A stretch of 29,496 nucleotides of DNA from Methylotenera_A sp036676175 (GTDB lineage: Bacteria > Pseudomonadota > Gammaproteobacteria > Burkholderiales > Methylophilaceae): positions 1 to 29,496 of the forward strand of contig JAKFDL010000029.1 in NCBI GenBank assembly GCA_036676175.1. Direction: 5' to 3'. The translations under genes were made by a program, and so were the position numbers. The notes below the pieces were generated by a model. It did not search any database and had not been told where the DNA came from. It saw nothing but the letters and a program-made list of their open reading frames with translations. The number at the start of each line of letters is the position of its first letter. Positions within the stretch are counted from its first letter, which is position 1. This document shows, piece after piece, positions 1 through 9,232 of this stretch.

Positions 1-172
1 ACGGGAAAATAATTCGAAATAATAACCACCCCACAATAATTCCGATCAGGATCGAAAAATTGCCTAGTACTCTTCCGCCTTTAATTTTTAATAGTCCTAC
101 GAAAATGACAATCCCAATTGAAAATAAACTGACAGGGAGATCAATTGTCCCACCTTCAGTTATTTTAAACAT
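1..172 (-). pseudogene. NCS2 nucleobase permease-like fragment, cut by window edge
   Basis: The minus strand is open from position 214 (a TAG lies at 215-217) to the window edge. From an ATG at 170-172 it encodes two hydrophobic stretches. The second contains G-x-VLGNFSILIGIIVGWLLF, which resembles the PILIG-hhhGhhh segment in the middle of NCS2 uracil/xanthine permeases (UraA type). In that family the segment lies roughly 150-200 residues after the start, yet here an in-frame stop lies only about 15 codons before the ATG. The frame therefore looks like a 5'-truncated permease remnant, or a small membrane protein that only resembles one. An AAAGGA directly abuts the ATG, too close to be a good ribosome site. 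The rest lies outside the window. Family assignment is from memory of the motif only. Confidence 0.35.
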
Positions 173-512
173 TCCTTTGAAGAAAATAAAAATTAGCTGA
201 AAAGTAATGTTTGGCTAGTGGTAATCATCGTTTCTATTTAATTACATCTATGAGATAGGTTTTTGATGGGGCAGCTATTGCCCCAAACCAGATATCCATT
301 CCTACACACTATCAATTCTTAAATTCGAGAAGAATTAATACCTTTTTGTGTCTTTGTCTGCTCATAGAGCTTGAAAAATATCATGATTATTAGTGATTAA
401 TGAGCTTATTAGGATTATTTTCATATAAGTAATAGAGTGTTGTTATTAGCTTTAAAGGTTATATTTTTATTAATGTGGAATAGGGTATCAATAACACCAA
501 TAATATCTATCT
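173..512. other. AT-rich gap with one short hairpin
   Basis: I see no convincing gene in this AT-rich stretch. It carries an inverted repeat at 268-284, GGGGCA-GCTAT-TGCCCC (6-bp stem, 5-base loop). There is no T-run on either side strong enough to call it a terminator. The last part must contain the promoter of the gene starting at 513, but I could not pick a convincing -35/-10 pair. Confidence 0.5.
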
Positions 513-2546
513 ATGAAGAAAATCAATACTCAGGTTTTGGAAGGTGATCAATATCTTCGAACATTAATTGATAACTTTCCTTTTATGGTTTGGCTGAAAG
601 ATGTCGACAGTCGGCTATTAGCTGCAAACGCAGCTTACGCAACTATGGTAGGTGTTTCCTCAAGTAAAGAGCTCATCGGTAAGACAGATTTTGATTTTTT
701 CCCCGCCGATTTAGCACAGCAATATGTGGATGGCGATAAAGAAGCCATGCGTAGTAAAACCCCGATAGGGGTGATCATCCCTATCAAAGACTCAGAAGGA
801 AATTATCGCTGGATTGAATCTTATAAATCCGCTTTGATCACGGATGGCAAAGTGGTTGGCTCCCTTGGCTATGCACGCGACATCACTGAGAGTATACAAA
901 AAGAAAAAGAGTATCAATCACTGGTTGAAAGCTCGCCTAATTGTGTGATGCGATTCAACAGCGAATGTAAGCGTATCTTTCTTAATAGCAAAAATTCTGA
1001 ATTTTTTGAATTGGATTCAGCATCCCTGTTAGGTACTACGCCGACTGAGTTGCCTGGTGGAGGTTCTGCCATTTTGCTTGAAGAAAAAATCCTGGAAGTG
1101 TTTCAGAACGGCCTCAACCAAAACGTAACGTTGGAAGTGACGATGCATGACGGTAGGCAGAAGATTATGCATCTTGTGCTTGCTCCAGAATTTAATGCTA
1201 ACAATGAGGTAAAGGCAGTCATTGCCGTGGGGCAAGACGTTACGGAGTCGTACGAAAGTCAAAAACGCATCAATAACTTAGCCTATTTCGACCCTCTTAC
1301 TAAATTACCAAATCGCATATTGTTCCTCGAAAAGCTAGAGGCTAGTATAAAAAAAGCGAGTCAAAAAAGCTTCTCATTTGCAGTGTTAATGCTCGATTTA
1401 GACGGATTCAAAGCGGTGAATGATTTGCACGGACATGCAGTAGGAGACTTGCTGTTACGTGAGTCTGCACGGCGCTTAGAAAGTTGCGTGAGGTCTACAG
1501 ATGCTGTCGCGCGTCTTGGTGGCGATGAGTTTGCTATCTTGCTATCAAATATTCAAGAAAATGTAAATGCAGGCAAAATAGCTAGCAAAATTCTTGAGTC
1601 TCTCAAAGCACCAGTTTTGATAAATGGTTCAGAATTGTTTATTACCGCGAGTATTGGAATAGTGGTCTGTCCCTACCATAGCAGACAAGCGAGTGACCTT
1701 GTGAAATTTTCTGACATCGCCATGTACCAGGCAAAAAAACAAAGAAATAGTTTCCAATTTTACTCAACAGATATGACCCAAAAAGCAGTTGAGCGTAATG
1801 ATATTGAGAGTTCACTTCGTCGTGCGCTTCAGAACGATGAGTTCTTGCTTTATTATCAGCCACAAATTAATTTGCTGACCGGTAAAACTGTCGGTGTGGA
1901 AGCATTATTACGTTGGAATAGAAATCACACTGAGATGATTCCCCCGAATAGATTTATCGGTATTGCCGAAGATTCCGGAATCATTGTCGACATTGGGCAA
2001 TGGGTCATGCTCACAGCATTTGAGGCTGCTGTTAAGTGGAATGCAAAGCTAGAATCGCCCATTACAGTAGCCATTAATTTGTCTAGTCGTCAATTCATCC
2101 ATAATGACCTATTAAGTTCTATCAAACTTGCTTTAGTACAAACCAAATGTAACCCGCATTGGATTACCTTAGAAATCACGGAAAGTTTGTTACTTAATGA
2201 TAGTGAGAAAACAAGAAAAATCTTAAAGAGCCTAGATAAAATGGGTTTTAGAATCTCTCTCGATGATTTCGGGACAGGTTACTCCGCACTAAGTTATTTA
2301 AATAAGTTTCCAGTCAGTGAAATTAAAATTGATAAATCCTTTATTCAAGGAATTGTAGATAATCCTGAACATGGGCTCGTGATACAAGCCATTATCTCGA
2401 TGGCGAATAGTCTTGGTAAGAGTTTAGTGGCTGAAGGCGTTGAAACAGCTGAACAATCTGAGTATTTACTTAAACTGGGCTGCCAAACAGTGCAGGGTTT
2501 TCTTTATAGTAAACCTCAGCCATTCGATGATATTTTCATTTCTTAG
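513..2546 (+). CDS. PAS-PAS-GGDEF-EAL c-di-GMP signalling protein (cytosolic)
   Basis: This 677-residue protein has no membrane segment, so it probably acts in the cytosol. Domain order: PAS (about 14-128, ending DITES), a second degenerate PAS (about 133-250), GGDEF (about 258-415) and EAL (about 430-670). The GGDEF motif is intact at 336-340 (RLGGDEF) and is preceded five residues earlier by RSTD, an RxxD inhibitory site, so diguanylate cyclase activity with product feedback is plausible. The EAL motif is intact at 463-465, and NLSSRQF, EITESLLL, DDFGTGYSALSYL, KIDKSF, EGVET and QGFLYSKP are all kept, as in active c-di-GMP phosphodiesterases. Both activities may be present, switched by PAS ligands that cannot be read from sequence. 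The ATG has no clear Shine-Dalgarno. It converges on the next GGDEF-EAL gene and is clearly more diverged from the other two than they are from each other. Confidence 0.93.
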   Translation: MKKINTQVLEGDQYLRTLIDNFPFMVWLKDVDSRLLAANAAYATMVGVSSSKELIGKTDFDFFPADLAQQYVDGDKEAMRSKTPIGVIIPIKDSEGNYRWIESYKSALITDGKVVGSLGYARDITESIQKEKEYQSLVESSPNCVMRFNSECKRIFLNSKNSEFFELDSASLLGTTPTELPGGGSAILLEEKILEVFQNGLNQNVTLEVTMHDGRQKIMHLVLAPEFNANNEVKAVIAVGQDVTESYESQKRINNLAYFDPLTKLPNRILFLEKLEASIKKASQKSFSFAVLMLDLDGFKAVNDLHGHAVGDLLLRESARRLESCVRSTDAVARLGGDEFAILLSNIQENVNAGKIASKILESLKAPVLINGSELFITASIGIVVCPYHSRQASDLVKFSDIAMYQAKKQRNSFQFYSTDMTQKAVERNDIESSLRRALQNDEFLLYYQPQINLLTGKTVGVEALLRWNRNHTEMIPPNRFIGIAEDSGIIVDIGQWVMLTAFEAAVKWNAKLESPITVAINLSSRQFIHNDLLSSIKLALVQTKCNPHWITLEITESLLLNDSEKTRKILKSLDKMGFRISLDDFGTGYSALSYLNKFPVSEIKIDKSFIQGIVDNPEHGLVIQAIISMANSLGKSLVAEGVETAEQSEYLLKLGCQTVQGFLYSKPQPFDDIFIS

Positions 2547-2653
2547 GTGTGCTTTTCATGACGCTCTATGCAAACTAGAGTTGTGAACAACCCGCGCCGC
2601 AGCAGACTCAACTTCCCCAACCCTGTGCTTCTCAATAATTGCTTATACGCAGG

Positions 2654-5600
2654 TTAGTGCTTAAAATCTGGGTAACGACTCATGAAATCCTTGGCTGGAA
2701 GCGGTTTAGAAAAAAAGTAGCCCTGTCCATAATCGCATCCGGCTGCAGTCAACAAGTTTTTCTGTTCCTCAGTCTCCACTCCCTCTGCAATTACCTGCAT
2801 GCCAAGTTTGTGTGCCATCACGATGATAGCTTCACACAATGCCATGTCATCAGAACCGTGTGCTAGGTTACGGGTAAAGGATTGGTCAATCTTGAGATAG
2901 TCAATATCGAATTTTTTGAGATAAGAAAGCGCTGAATAGCCGGTACCAAAATCATCGAGTGAAACCTGAATGCCTGCATCCCGGAATTCAAGCAATCGAT
3001 CAGCGACTAGGGTGCTGGCATCCAGCAAGAGGCCTTCAGTAATTTCTACTGCGATACTTTGCCCTGGCAGACTCAACTGCGACAGATAATCATACCAAGA
3101 CATGTGGGATTGTTTTTCATTATGGAACTGGACTGGCGACTTGTTGACGCTGATTTGAAAAGCAGGGTTTAGTAATGTACGCCATTCTTTTGCCTGCTGT
3201 GCTGCGTTGCGGAATACCCAGTCGCCAATATCAACGATTAGACCAGTGTCTTCAGCGATGGGAATAAATGTTGCGGGGCTAATTAGACCCTGGGTGGGGT
3301 GTTGCCAGCGAAGCAGCGCTTCTGCCTTGTAGATAGCACCTGTGGCCAGTTCTATAATAGGCTGGTAGGCTACCCAGAATTGACTGGCGGCCAGCGCGCC
3401 ACGCAAATCATTAGCAATTTGCACACGCGATTTAACCGCCTGCTGCATGGATGCGGTAAAGTAGCTATAACGGTTACGACCCTGATTCTTGGCGGCATAC
3501 ATGGCCTGATCAGCATTCTTGAGTAATATTTCGATATCAGTAGCATCTACTGGATAAAGCGTAATCCCGATACTGGCGGAAATATAGGCCACATCCTCTC
3601 CCAGCTGGAATGGCTCGGTCATTTTGTGCAGGATATTCTGGGCCACACGATCAATATTGCTGGCATCCTCCAATTCACCCATAATCACAGTGAACTCATC
3701 CCCACCCAGTCGCGCTACCGTGTCAGTCTCGCGCACGCAGTTAGTGATACGAAGCGCCGCTTCTTTAAGCAAGGCATCGCCCTTGTCGTGACCGAGAGTA
3801 TCGTTGATTTCCTTGAATCGGTCGAGATCGATAAACATCAGGGCTAGCTGGTGGCCAGCACGGTTAGCTTTTTTAATGTCTTGATCCAAGCGGTCATGGA
3901 ACATTTGGCGATTAGGTAATTCTGTGAGGGTGTCGAAGTTAGCCTGATGCCAAATCAATTCCTCAGCCTCTCTCTTTCGACTGACGTCGGTGAACATTGC
4001 CACGCGTCGTTGCACTGAGCCATTTTCATTAAATACAGTATTGATAGTAAGCCACTTAGGATAGATTTCACCATTCTTGCGTTGATCCCAAACCTCACCT
4101 TGCCAGTAACCTGTACTATGGATTTCATCCCACATCGCATCATAGAACGTCTCATCATGGCGGCTAGATTTGAGAATACTGGGGTTTTTGCCAATGACTT
4201 CTTCTAAAACATAGCCAGTGATCTTTATAAATGCCGGGTTAACGGCAATTATTTCGTTACTGGCATTGGTAATCATGATTGCTTCGCTGCTGGTGTCATA
4301 GACGGAAGCAGCTAACCGCAGAGACTCTTCTGTGGCTTTACGCTCAGTGATATTTTGTACAAAAGTAAAGCTGTATTCTTCTCCTTCAGAATTAATTACA
4401 TTGCCTATCACCTCGACTGGGAAAATTGTCCCATCCTTACGCTGATGGCGCGTTTCAATCTTGATTACTTTGGTTTTTCGGAGAGCCTCCCACATGGTAG
4501 GCCAAGTCTCAGGAGGGAGGTCTGGGTCAAATTCCCAGATATACATATCTAACAACTCTTCTCTGGAGTACCCTAGGCTCTGGCAAGCATAATCATTAAC
4601 ATACAGCACCTGACCTGAACTACTCAGTCTAAAGAATGCACTCTGGCTTTTTTCGATGGCGGTCTGCGTTATCAGTAATTCACTCTCTATGCGATTACGT
4701 TCTTTTTCAGCACGTGCACGTTCAATAATTTCCCAGCAACGTTCGGCGATTTCCTCGACCATAGATATTTCGTTTGTCGTCCAAGTGCGTGCGGTTGTCT
4801 GGTGCACGGCCATCATTGCCCGCAACACGCCTTGTTTTATCAGTGGGCAGCAAATGACCGCTTTAATTGTAACGGCATTAAACATATTTCTGTCTTCTGC
4901 GGAAATTATATCTGCGTCTACATCATTAACGACAAAAGTGCGGCCGGCCTGAAGTTCGGAAACAGCGTGTGAACCGAATAAGCCAAGGCGATAGTATCCT
5001 ACTGTGCTTGCACAACCATCAGTGTAATCATGCTGAATGGTAAAGTGATCGCCATCTATTTCCACATCCGCATAAGCGCAACGAGAAGCATGTAAGTGAA
5101 CTCCTAGCAAGCGGGTAGCGGCAGCCATAATTTCTGTTGGCTCCACCAAGTCACGTGTCTCATCACTAAGTTCATTTAGAAAGCGAAAACGTCTTTCACT
5201 TTCTGTCAGAGCCATCTCCGATTGTTTACGCTCCGTAATGTCTTGGATAAAACCTTCTAAGTACAAGTCCGTATCTGCTGAAGCGGTAACCTTGCGCATC
5301 ATAATGTTGGCTGTAATAATGCTTCCATCTCTGCGTCTAAGATCAGTTTCTTCTTGCACCCACTGATTTCTTTTTAAGGCAGCGCCAACGATTTGCTCAC
5401 GTATGTGTGGATTTGCGTATATCTGGGTACCGATGTGGGTAATATCTGCATGCAATTTTTCAGGTGATGGATATCCTAGCATTGTTGCCAAAAACTGGTT
5501 GGCGGCCAGAAATTTTCCTGTTGGCAGGGAATGGAAAAACCCAACAGGCGCATTTTGAAATAAGCTAAGAAACTTTTTCTCGCTTTCCCGACTATTTTTA

Positions 5601-6469
5601 AGAATCGTCGATAACACAATGCCAATTACAGAGAGTGCTAGGATATAAAACCAGAAATTAAGTAGCCCGACTGGAACCTGATTGGAGGTGGAACCCCCAA
5701 CCTGCAATACCATCCCCAGTAGCATTTGTATGGCCGTCATGGTGATAATCAGCAAGGCACCATGACGGCCGAACCTTGCAGCACCCCAGGTCACGAACAG
5801 GAAAATCCAGAAGCCTCTCGCTATGGTGCCAAATAAATCACTAAACCAACCTAGAAATATAATTTGGCCAGCTAAAAAAGCCAAGCCGAAACAAGCTACG
5901 GTTTCTAACACGCGTTCTCGATTTAGCCAGCCATGGGGAAGGTGGCGCCACACCAGTATGAGAGGTGTTACCAGAATAATGCCAAGAGTATCTCCCTGCC
6001 ACCAAATCAGCAAATTCTGCGCAATAGTCTCTCTGGTTAGGATTTCTGCTACCAGCAGCGTAGTAACACCACACAAGGCGCTTACGCAAGTGCTGAGCGC
6101 TCCCATAACACTAAGCCACAGTATATGTCGCGGACGCGTCAGTTCTAGATTAAAGTGGTGAGTGTGAGCTAGCAGCCAGACACCAACTAACGCCCCTAAT
6201 GTGTTGCCTGCTGCAATAAAGATGGATATTTCGCCAGTGGTACCTTGCATGAGGTTTCCTGCAAACGCGCCAATAAAAACACCTGGCCAGTATTTTTTGC
6301 CGCCAATCAGTAATGCTGCCAGAGCAACGCCACTAGACGGCCATACAATAGAAACAATCTCATTAGTAGAAAAGAAACTAAGCGAGAGCTTAGCGAGAGC
6401 AGCATACGCTATCGCCAAGCCTGCTAGACGAAGTAAATAGCTCCTGCTGTAAAAAAACGCTGGTTGCAA
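2654..6469 (-). CDS. MASE1-PAS-GAF-PAS-PAS-GGDEF-EAL membrane c-di-GMP protein
   Basis: This is a 1271-residue inner-membrane sensor. Residues about 10-290 form a polytopic MASE1 domain (IVWPSSGVALAALLIGGKKY and WPGVFIGAF are typical). Then come PAS (about 300-420, ending DITERKQSE), GAF (about 430-590), PAS (about 605-715, ending NITERKATE), PAS (about 717-840), GGDEF and EAL. RLGGDEF is at 922-926 with a RETD I-site before it. EAL is at 1050-1052 with SVNKSPVQF, EITEGLLL, DDFGTGYSALSYL, KIDQSF, EGVETEEQ and QGYFFSKP. Both cyclase and phosphodiesterase sites look intact. The start is TTG (6467-6469): no ATG or GTG lies between it and the upstream in-frame stop, and the MASE1 helices begin shortly after it. 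Its PAS-GGDEF-EAL half closely matches that of the gene at 12239-15541. The MASE1 ligand is unknown. Confidence 0.92.
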   Translation of the reverse strand: MQPAFFYSRSYLLRLAGLAIAYAALAKLSLSFFSTNEIVSIVWPSSGVALAALLIGGKKYWPGVFIGAFAGNLMQGTTGEISIFIAAGNTLGALVGVWLLAHTHHFNLELTRPRHILWLSVMGALSTCVSALCGVTTLLVAEILTRETIAQNLLIWWQGDTLGIILVTPLILVWRHLPHGWLNRERVLETVACFGLAFLAGQIIFLGWFSDLFGTIARGFWIFLFVTWGAARFGRHGALLIITMTAIQMLLGMVLQVGGSTSNQVPVGLLNFWFYILALSVIGIVLSTILKNSRESEKKFLSLFQNAPVGFFHSLPTGKFLAANQFLATMLGYPSPEKLHADITHIGTQIYANPHIREQIVGAALKRNQWVQEETDLRRRDGSIITANIMMRKVTASADTDLYLEGFIQDITERKQSEMALTESERRFRFLNELSDETRDLVEPTEIMAAATRLLGVHLHASRCAYADVEIDGDHFTIQHDYTDGCASTVGYYRLGLFGSHAVSELQAGRTFVVNDVDADIISAEDRNMFNAVTIKAVICCPLIKQGVLRAMMAVHQTTARTWTTNEISMVEEIAERCWEIIERARAEKERNRIESELLITQTAIEKSQSAFFRLSSSGQVLYVNDYACQSLGYSREELLDMYIWEFDPDLPPETWPTMWEALRKTKVIKIETRHQRKDGTIFPVEVIGNVINSEGEEYSFTFVQNITERKATEESLRLAASVYDTSSEAIMITNASNEIIAVNPAFIKITGYVLEEVIGKNPSILKSSRHDETFYDAMWDEIHSTGYWQGEVWDQRKNGEIYPKWLTINTVFNENGSVQRRVAMFTDVSRKREAEELIWHQANFDTLTELPNRQMFHDRLDQDIKKANRAGHQLALMFIDLDRFKEINDTLGHDKGDALLKEAALRITNCVRETDTVARLGGDEFTVIMGELEDASNIDRVAQNILHKMTEPFQLGEDVAYISASIGITLYPVDATDIEILLKNADQAMYAAKNQGRNRYSYFTASMQQAVKSRVQIANDLRGALAASQFWVAYQPIIELATGAIYKAEALLRWQHPTQGLISPATFIPIAEDTGLIVDIGDWVFRNAAQQAKEWRTLLNPAFQISVNKSPVQFHNEKQSHMSWYDYLSQLSLPGQSIAVEITEGLLLDASTLVADRLLEFRDAGIQVSLDDFGTGYSALSYLKKFDIDYLKIDQSFTRNLAHGSDDMALCEAIIVMAHKLGMQVIAEGVETEEQKNLLTAAGCDYGQGYFFSKPLPAKDFMSRYPDFKH

Positions 6470-6597
6470 TGTGATTAGATACCTAATGGTTGTTTAGATA
6501 CTTTTTCTCAGCTTATTCTACTCCGAAATAGATTGTAGTTGAGTTTACTTATTGTAGGTAAGCTGGATATGATTCGGCCACAATAGGGTGTGAAATA

Positions 6598-6621
6598 AAA
6601 AGCCCTTTAAATAGGGCTTTT
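6598..6621 (-). terminator. Rho-independent terminator of the 83-aa gene
   Basis: Perfect inverted repeat AAAAGCCCT-TTAAAT-AGGGCTTTT (9-bp stem, 6-base loop). Read on the minus strand it follows the stop codon of the gene at 6640-6891 and ends in TTTTTATTT, a good U-tract. Confidence 0.85.
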
Positions 6622-6639
6622 CGTTATACATAATTCCAA

Positions 6640-6891
6640 CTACTTCTTATCATGACCTTTAGCTTTACCCACGTTTTTATCATGATCCTTGTTATTGCCA
6701 GGAAGAGTTTTCTCTTCTTTAACTGTTTTGTCATCAGCAACATTGCCGCTTTCCGCTGCTTGAGGGTTTCCAACAGTAATGTCATGTTCACTCTTTGGAG
6801 AGGGTTCGCCTTTCACTTGATTGTTGTCTGCAAAAGCGAGCGTGCTGAGACAAGTTAAAAATACGGGTATGATTACTAAAGATTTATTCAT
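6640..6891 (-). CDS. Small exported, highly charged hypothetical protein
   Basis: The 83-residue product has a classical Sec signal peptide with a predicted cut after residues 19-21 (AFA|DNN). The mature ~62 residues are very rich in Lys, Asp, Glu, Asn and His, with no hydrophobic core and no cysteine, and end in KGHDKK. The mature part is therefore probably disordered in the periplasm or outside the cell, and could bind metals or polyanions, though nothing here proves it. Translation is supported by AGGAG six bases before the ATG and by a strong terminator after the stop. It lies between the MASE1 gene (same strand) and the divergent zinc-ribbon gene. I do not recognise a family. Confidence 0.7.
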   Translation of the reverse strand: MNKSLVIIPVFLTCLSTLAFADNNQVKGEPSPKSEHDITVGNPQAAESGNVADDKTVKEEKTLPGNNKDHDKNVGKAKGHDKK

Positions 6892-7117
6892 TCGATTCTC
6901 CTGTTTAAAGATTTAAAGTTTTGCGTAATCAATCCTAAGGAATACTTTAAATAAGAGAAATGGGCTAATTCTGATATCAGAGTAGGATGTCTCTTACTAA
7001 AATATTATTTGCCATTAATAAACGGTTGCTCTTTTTATTTGAATTTATTTTAACAAAACGCATGAGTGATATAAATTACAGTAGATACAATATTTAAAGA
7101 TTAAATGTGAGGTTTAG
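6892..7117. other. Divergent intergenic region
   Basis: This 226-base AT-rich gap lies between two divergently transcribed small genes and must hold both promoters. I could not assign either with confidence. A TACAAT at 7086-7091 is a possible -10 for the rightward gene, but its -35 is poor. Confidence 0.4.
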
Positions 7118-7474
7118 GTGAATAAGCACATCGATACAGGTAGAGAGCCAACTGAAAAAGAATTTTTAGAAGCTGAAAGGATTCTAAATTTTCATCCGCT
7201 TCAACAACAAGGACACCCTTCTGCTGTGCCAGCTGACCACAACAAGCTTTCTCACATAAATACTTATGGCAGCCTTCCAGAATTCTATCTAGATACCCCA
7301 TTTGTCTGCCGCAACTGTGAAAAACGCGAAATCTGGAAAGCTAAAGATCAAAAGTGGTACTACGAAGAGGCCAAGGGACATATCGATGCTAAAGCTGTTG
7401 AATGCCATGCCTGTCGCAAAGCTAGAAAGTCTGGAAAAGCACAAATTGCTCGCCAGCTTGACGCGCAGCACTAG
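7118..7474 (+). CDS. Zinc-ribbon domain protein
   Basis: The 118-residue soluble protein carries two CxxC knuckles, C64-x2-C67 and C96-x2-C99, around the signature EIWKAKDQKWYYEEAKG. This pattern fits the 'probable zinc-ribbon' family (zf-trcl type), predicted to bind one zinc ion. Family members are small and their molecular role is not established; nucleic-acid or protein binding is a guess. The N-terminal ~60 residues carry no recognisable domain. The start is GTG at 7118-7120, chosen because GTGAGG lies about five bases upstream and it is the first good start in the frame. The next gene begins 82 bases after its stop and is probably transcribed separately. Confidence 0.82.
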   Translation: MNKHIDTGREPTEKEFLEAERILNFHPLQQQGHPSAVPADHNKLSHINTYGSLPEFYLDTPFVCRNCEKREIWKAKDQKWYYEEAKGHIDAKAVECHACRKARKSGKAQIARQLDAQH

Positions 7475-7556
7475 AAGTCATAGCTGTTGTAGCCGCAGAT
7501 TTTAACTTGGTCAAAGATTATATTAAAATCAAACAAAGTAGATTAGGAGTTGAAAA

Positions 7557-8834
7557 ATGAACACGACTAAACACTATTTTATTGGCACAGCTTTAATATT
7601 GCTTGCATTAATATTATTCACTATTAATGCGTTTGCTGTTTATTTTAATGAATTGCCTGAAGGCGCTAACGCAACAGAACGCCCAAAATATTTAAGTGCT
7701 TCAGGGTTAAAGTTGGATGTAACAATCGGCGATAATAAATACAAGCCTATTGATCAATCTAGAACAAAAGCTGAGGTTAAGCAAATCTTGGTGGCCGGTA
7801 CCCTGGTTCCAACCCCCGCACAGGAATCCGCACCAACGCCTACACCGACTCCTGAACCAGCTCCTGTATCGGCTACACTTACACAACCGCCAGGCCAAAA
7901 TGGTTTGATGCCTATTGTGGACATCAGCAAAAATATCACACCCGCAGTAGGTTATGACGATCTGCGCATTAGACCAACCAACGAGCAAGCTAAAGCAACC
8001 CAAGATAGCGCATTCCGCATCTCATGTCTGGTAAGTCACATGAGCAATGATGACCCGATGCTATACCCTGGACAAGAGGGTGCATCGCATCACCATACGT
8101 TTTATGGTAACACTCAAGTGAGATTCGATACCGATTTAGACCAATTATCAACCACCGGCAATAGTACCTGCGATGGCGGTATTATGAATCGCAGTGCCTA
8201 TTGGCACCCGACCATCATCAATACGCTGACAAATGCCCCTGTTTTACCGGATCAAGGCGCTATCTTTTATTACAAAGTCGGCCATCCTGGATTTGGGGGG
8301 AGAATAAAAGCGCCGCCAAAAGGTTTGCGTATGTTGGCTGGAAACCCCAAGGCGACCACATTTGGTCAATCGCGAGCAAGTAAGTATGTATGCATCAACA
8401 TCGCACGACAGAATAGCAACGGCATGAAGTGGCAAAGTACTATACCTAATTGTGGTCCCGAATCTGTTATGCAGCAGGTTGTAACATTCCCGCAATGCTG
8501 GGATGGCAAAAACCTCGATAGCCCAAATCATCAAGACCACATGGCTTATCCCTCGCGATCTGGTATATGTCCTGCCACTCATCCTGTAGTCTTTCCTGAA
8601 ATTTCGCTTAACTTAAATTACAAAGTACATGCCGATAGCCCCATGAATAAATGGCGTTTGGCTTCTGATAATTACACCTTTAATGGCCGTAATGCCGGCT
8701 ACTCAGGCCACGCAGATTGGGTGAACGGATGGGATGAGAAGGAACTAGAAGGTATCGTTAAAAACTGCCTCAATTCACGCAAAGACTGCCATGCGCACTT
8801 ATTAGGGGACGGTAGAATGTTTTATCGTGATTAG
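7557..8834 (+). CDS. Membrane-anchored or secreted DUF1996 protein
   Basis: The 425-residue protein starts with a hydrophobic signal peptide or anchor (about 8-28). A Thr/Pro-rich linker follows (about 84-112, repeated TPTP/EPAP), then a DUF1996 domain to the C-terminus (about 150-420). Family marks seen are SHHHTFYGN (177-185), NRSAYWHPT, FPQCWDGKNLDSPNH, a CP..HPVVFPE segment and a C-terminal CHAHLLGDG. The conserved His, Asp, Cys and Trp residues suggest an extracytoplasmic metal-binding or carbohydrate-active fold, but DUF1996 has no proven activity that I know of. Members I recall are mostly fungal and actinobacterial. The Pro-rich linker suggests display away from the membrane. AGGAG sits a few bases before the ATG, and TTAACT-16 bp-TAAAAT (7502-7529) is a possible promoter. 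The small membrane protein at 8925 and the kinase at 9233 follow on the same strand. Confidence 0.88.
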   Translation: MNTTKHYFIGTALILLALILFTINAFAVYFNELPEGANATERPKYLSASGLKLDVTIGDNKYKPIDQSRTKAEVKQILVAGTLVPTPAQESAPTPTPTPEPAPVSATLTQPPGQNGLMPIVDISKNITPAVGYDDLRIRPTNEQAKATQDSAFRISCLVSHMSNDDPMLYPGQEGASHHHTFYGNTQVRFDTDLDQLSTTGNSTCDGGIMNRSAYWHPTIINTLTNAPVLPDQGAIFYYKVGHPGFGGRIKAPPKGLRMLAGNPKATTFGQSRASKYVCINIARQNSNGMKWQSTIPNCGPESVMQQVVTFPQCWDGKNLDSPNHQDHMAYPSRSGICPATHPVVFPEISLNLNYKVHADSPMNKWRLASDNYTFNGRNAGYSGHADWVNGWDEKELEGIVKNCLNSRKDCHAHLLGDGRMFYRD

Positions 8835-8924
8835 TGTGTCCTTAGTTCAAGTCTGGGTTGATGAGCCATGATAGTATTGGATTTTGGGTTGATAGAAATG
8901 CAGTTGCACCTTAGGAGGTTAGCT

Positions 8925-9128
8925 ATGAAATGGACTGGTATGTTTCTTGTTGGTTACGTTGTTTTGATGGGTGGCGTTCTAGCTGCGCTCTGGAAATTGA
9001 ATATTCTTGCAGATATTGGTACGGCATGGACTTTAATCGGAGTCGTTATAGCTATTGGTATCGGCATTATGCTCGCAGTGTCTAATAGCGGCAGTAAAGA
9101 AAATATCGAAATTAATCGTAAAGAATAA
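8925..9128 (+). CDS. Small two-helix membrane protein
   Basis: The 67-residue product begins at the ATG at 8925, not at the in-frame ATG at 8868. The 8925 start has a near-perfect AGGAGG at 8913-8918 with six-base spacing, and the extra 19 residues of the longer form would put a charged segment before the first helix. Two hydrophobic helices are seen (about 4-24 and 33-52), with a glycine- and isoleucine-rich second helix and a charged cytosolic tail (KENIEINRKE). I do not recognise a family. It lies 90 bases after the DUF1996 gene and about 100 bases before the hybrid kinase, on the same strand, so a shared transcript is plausible. A role as a membrane partner of either neighbour is only inference. 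Confidence 0.68.
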   Translation: MKWTGMFLVGYVVLMGGVLAALWKLNILADIGTAWTLIGVVIAIGIGIMLAVSNSGSKENIEINRKE

Positions 9129-9199
9129 CCGTAAAGCAGAGGACCGCTTAGCTAGAGCAACGCTACCGCCACGAGGATAGAAACGGAATTAGGAATAGT

Positions 9200-9232
9200 A
9201 TGATGAACCCAATGCTTATCCAGGGTAATTAA
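9200..9232 (+). CDS. Possible 10-codon leader peptide before the kinase
   Basis: ATG ATG AAC ... TAA encodes MMNPMLIQGN. It is preceded by AGGA (9191-9194) at good spacing, and its TAA (9230-9232) is followed without a gap by the TTG start of the kinase gene at 9233. This layout suits translational coupling, where ribosomes ending the mini-ORF restart at the weak TTG. The peptide has no run of a single amino acid that would suggest classical attenuation. It may be a chance frame. Confidence 0.35.
   Translation: MMNPMLIQGN

Noticed and set aside
173..512. c-di-GMP riboswitch upstream of the first GGDEF-EAL gene
   Set aside because: I saw no GEMM-like core or paired helices there; only one short hairpin at 268-284.
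2547..2653. Terminator between the convergent genes at 513-2546 and 2654-6469
   Set aside because: Only a 5-bp CTCTA/TAGAG stem at 2564-2580 without a T-run is present.
4656..6440. Open frames on the plus strand inside the MASE1-GGDEF-EAL gene
   Set aside because: They overlap a full-length, motif-complete gene on the other strand and encode no recognisable domain.
8868..8924. Longer start for the small membrane protein
   Set aside because: The ATG at 8925 has AGGAGG at ideal spacing, while 8868 has no comparable site and adds a charged segment before the first helix.
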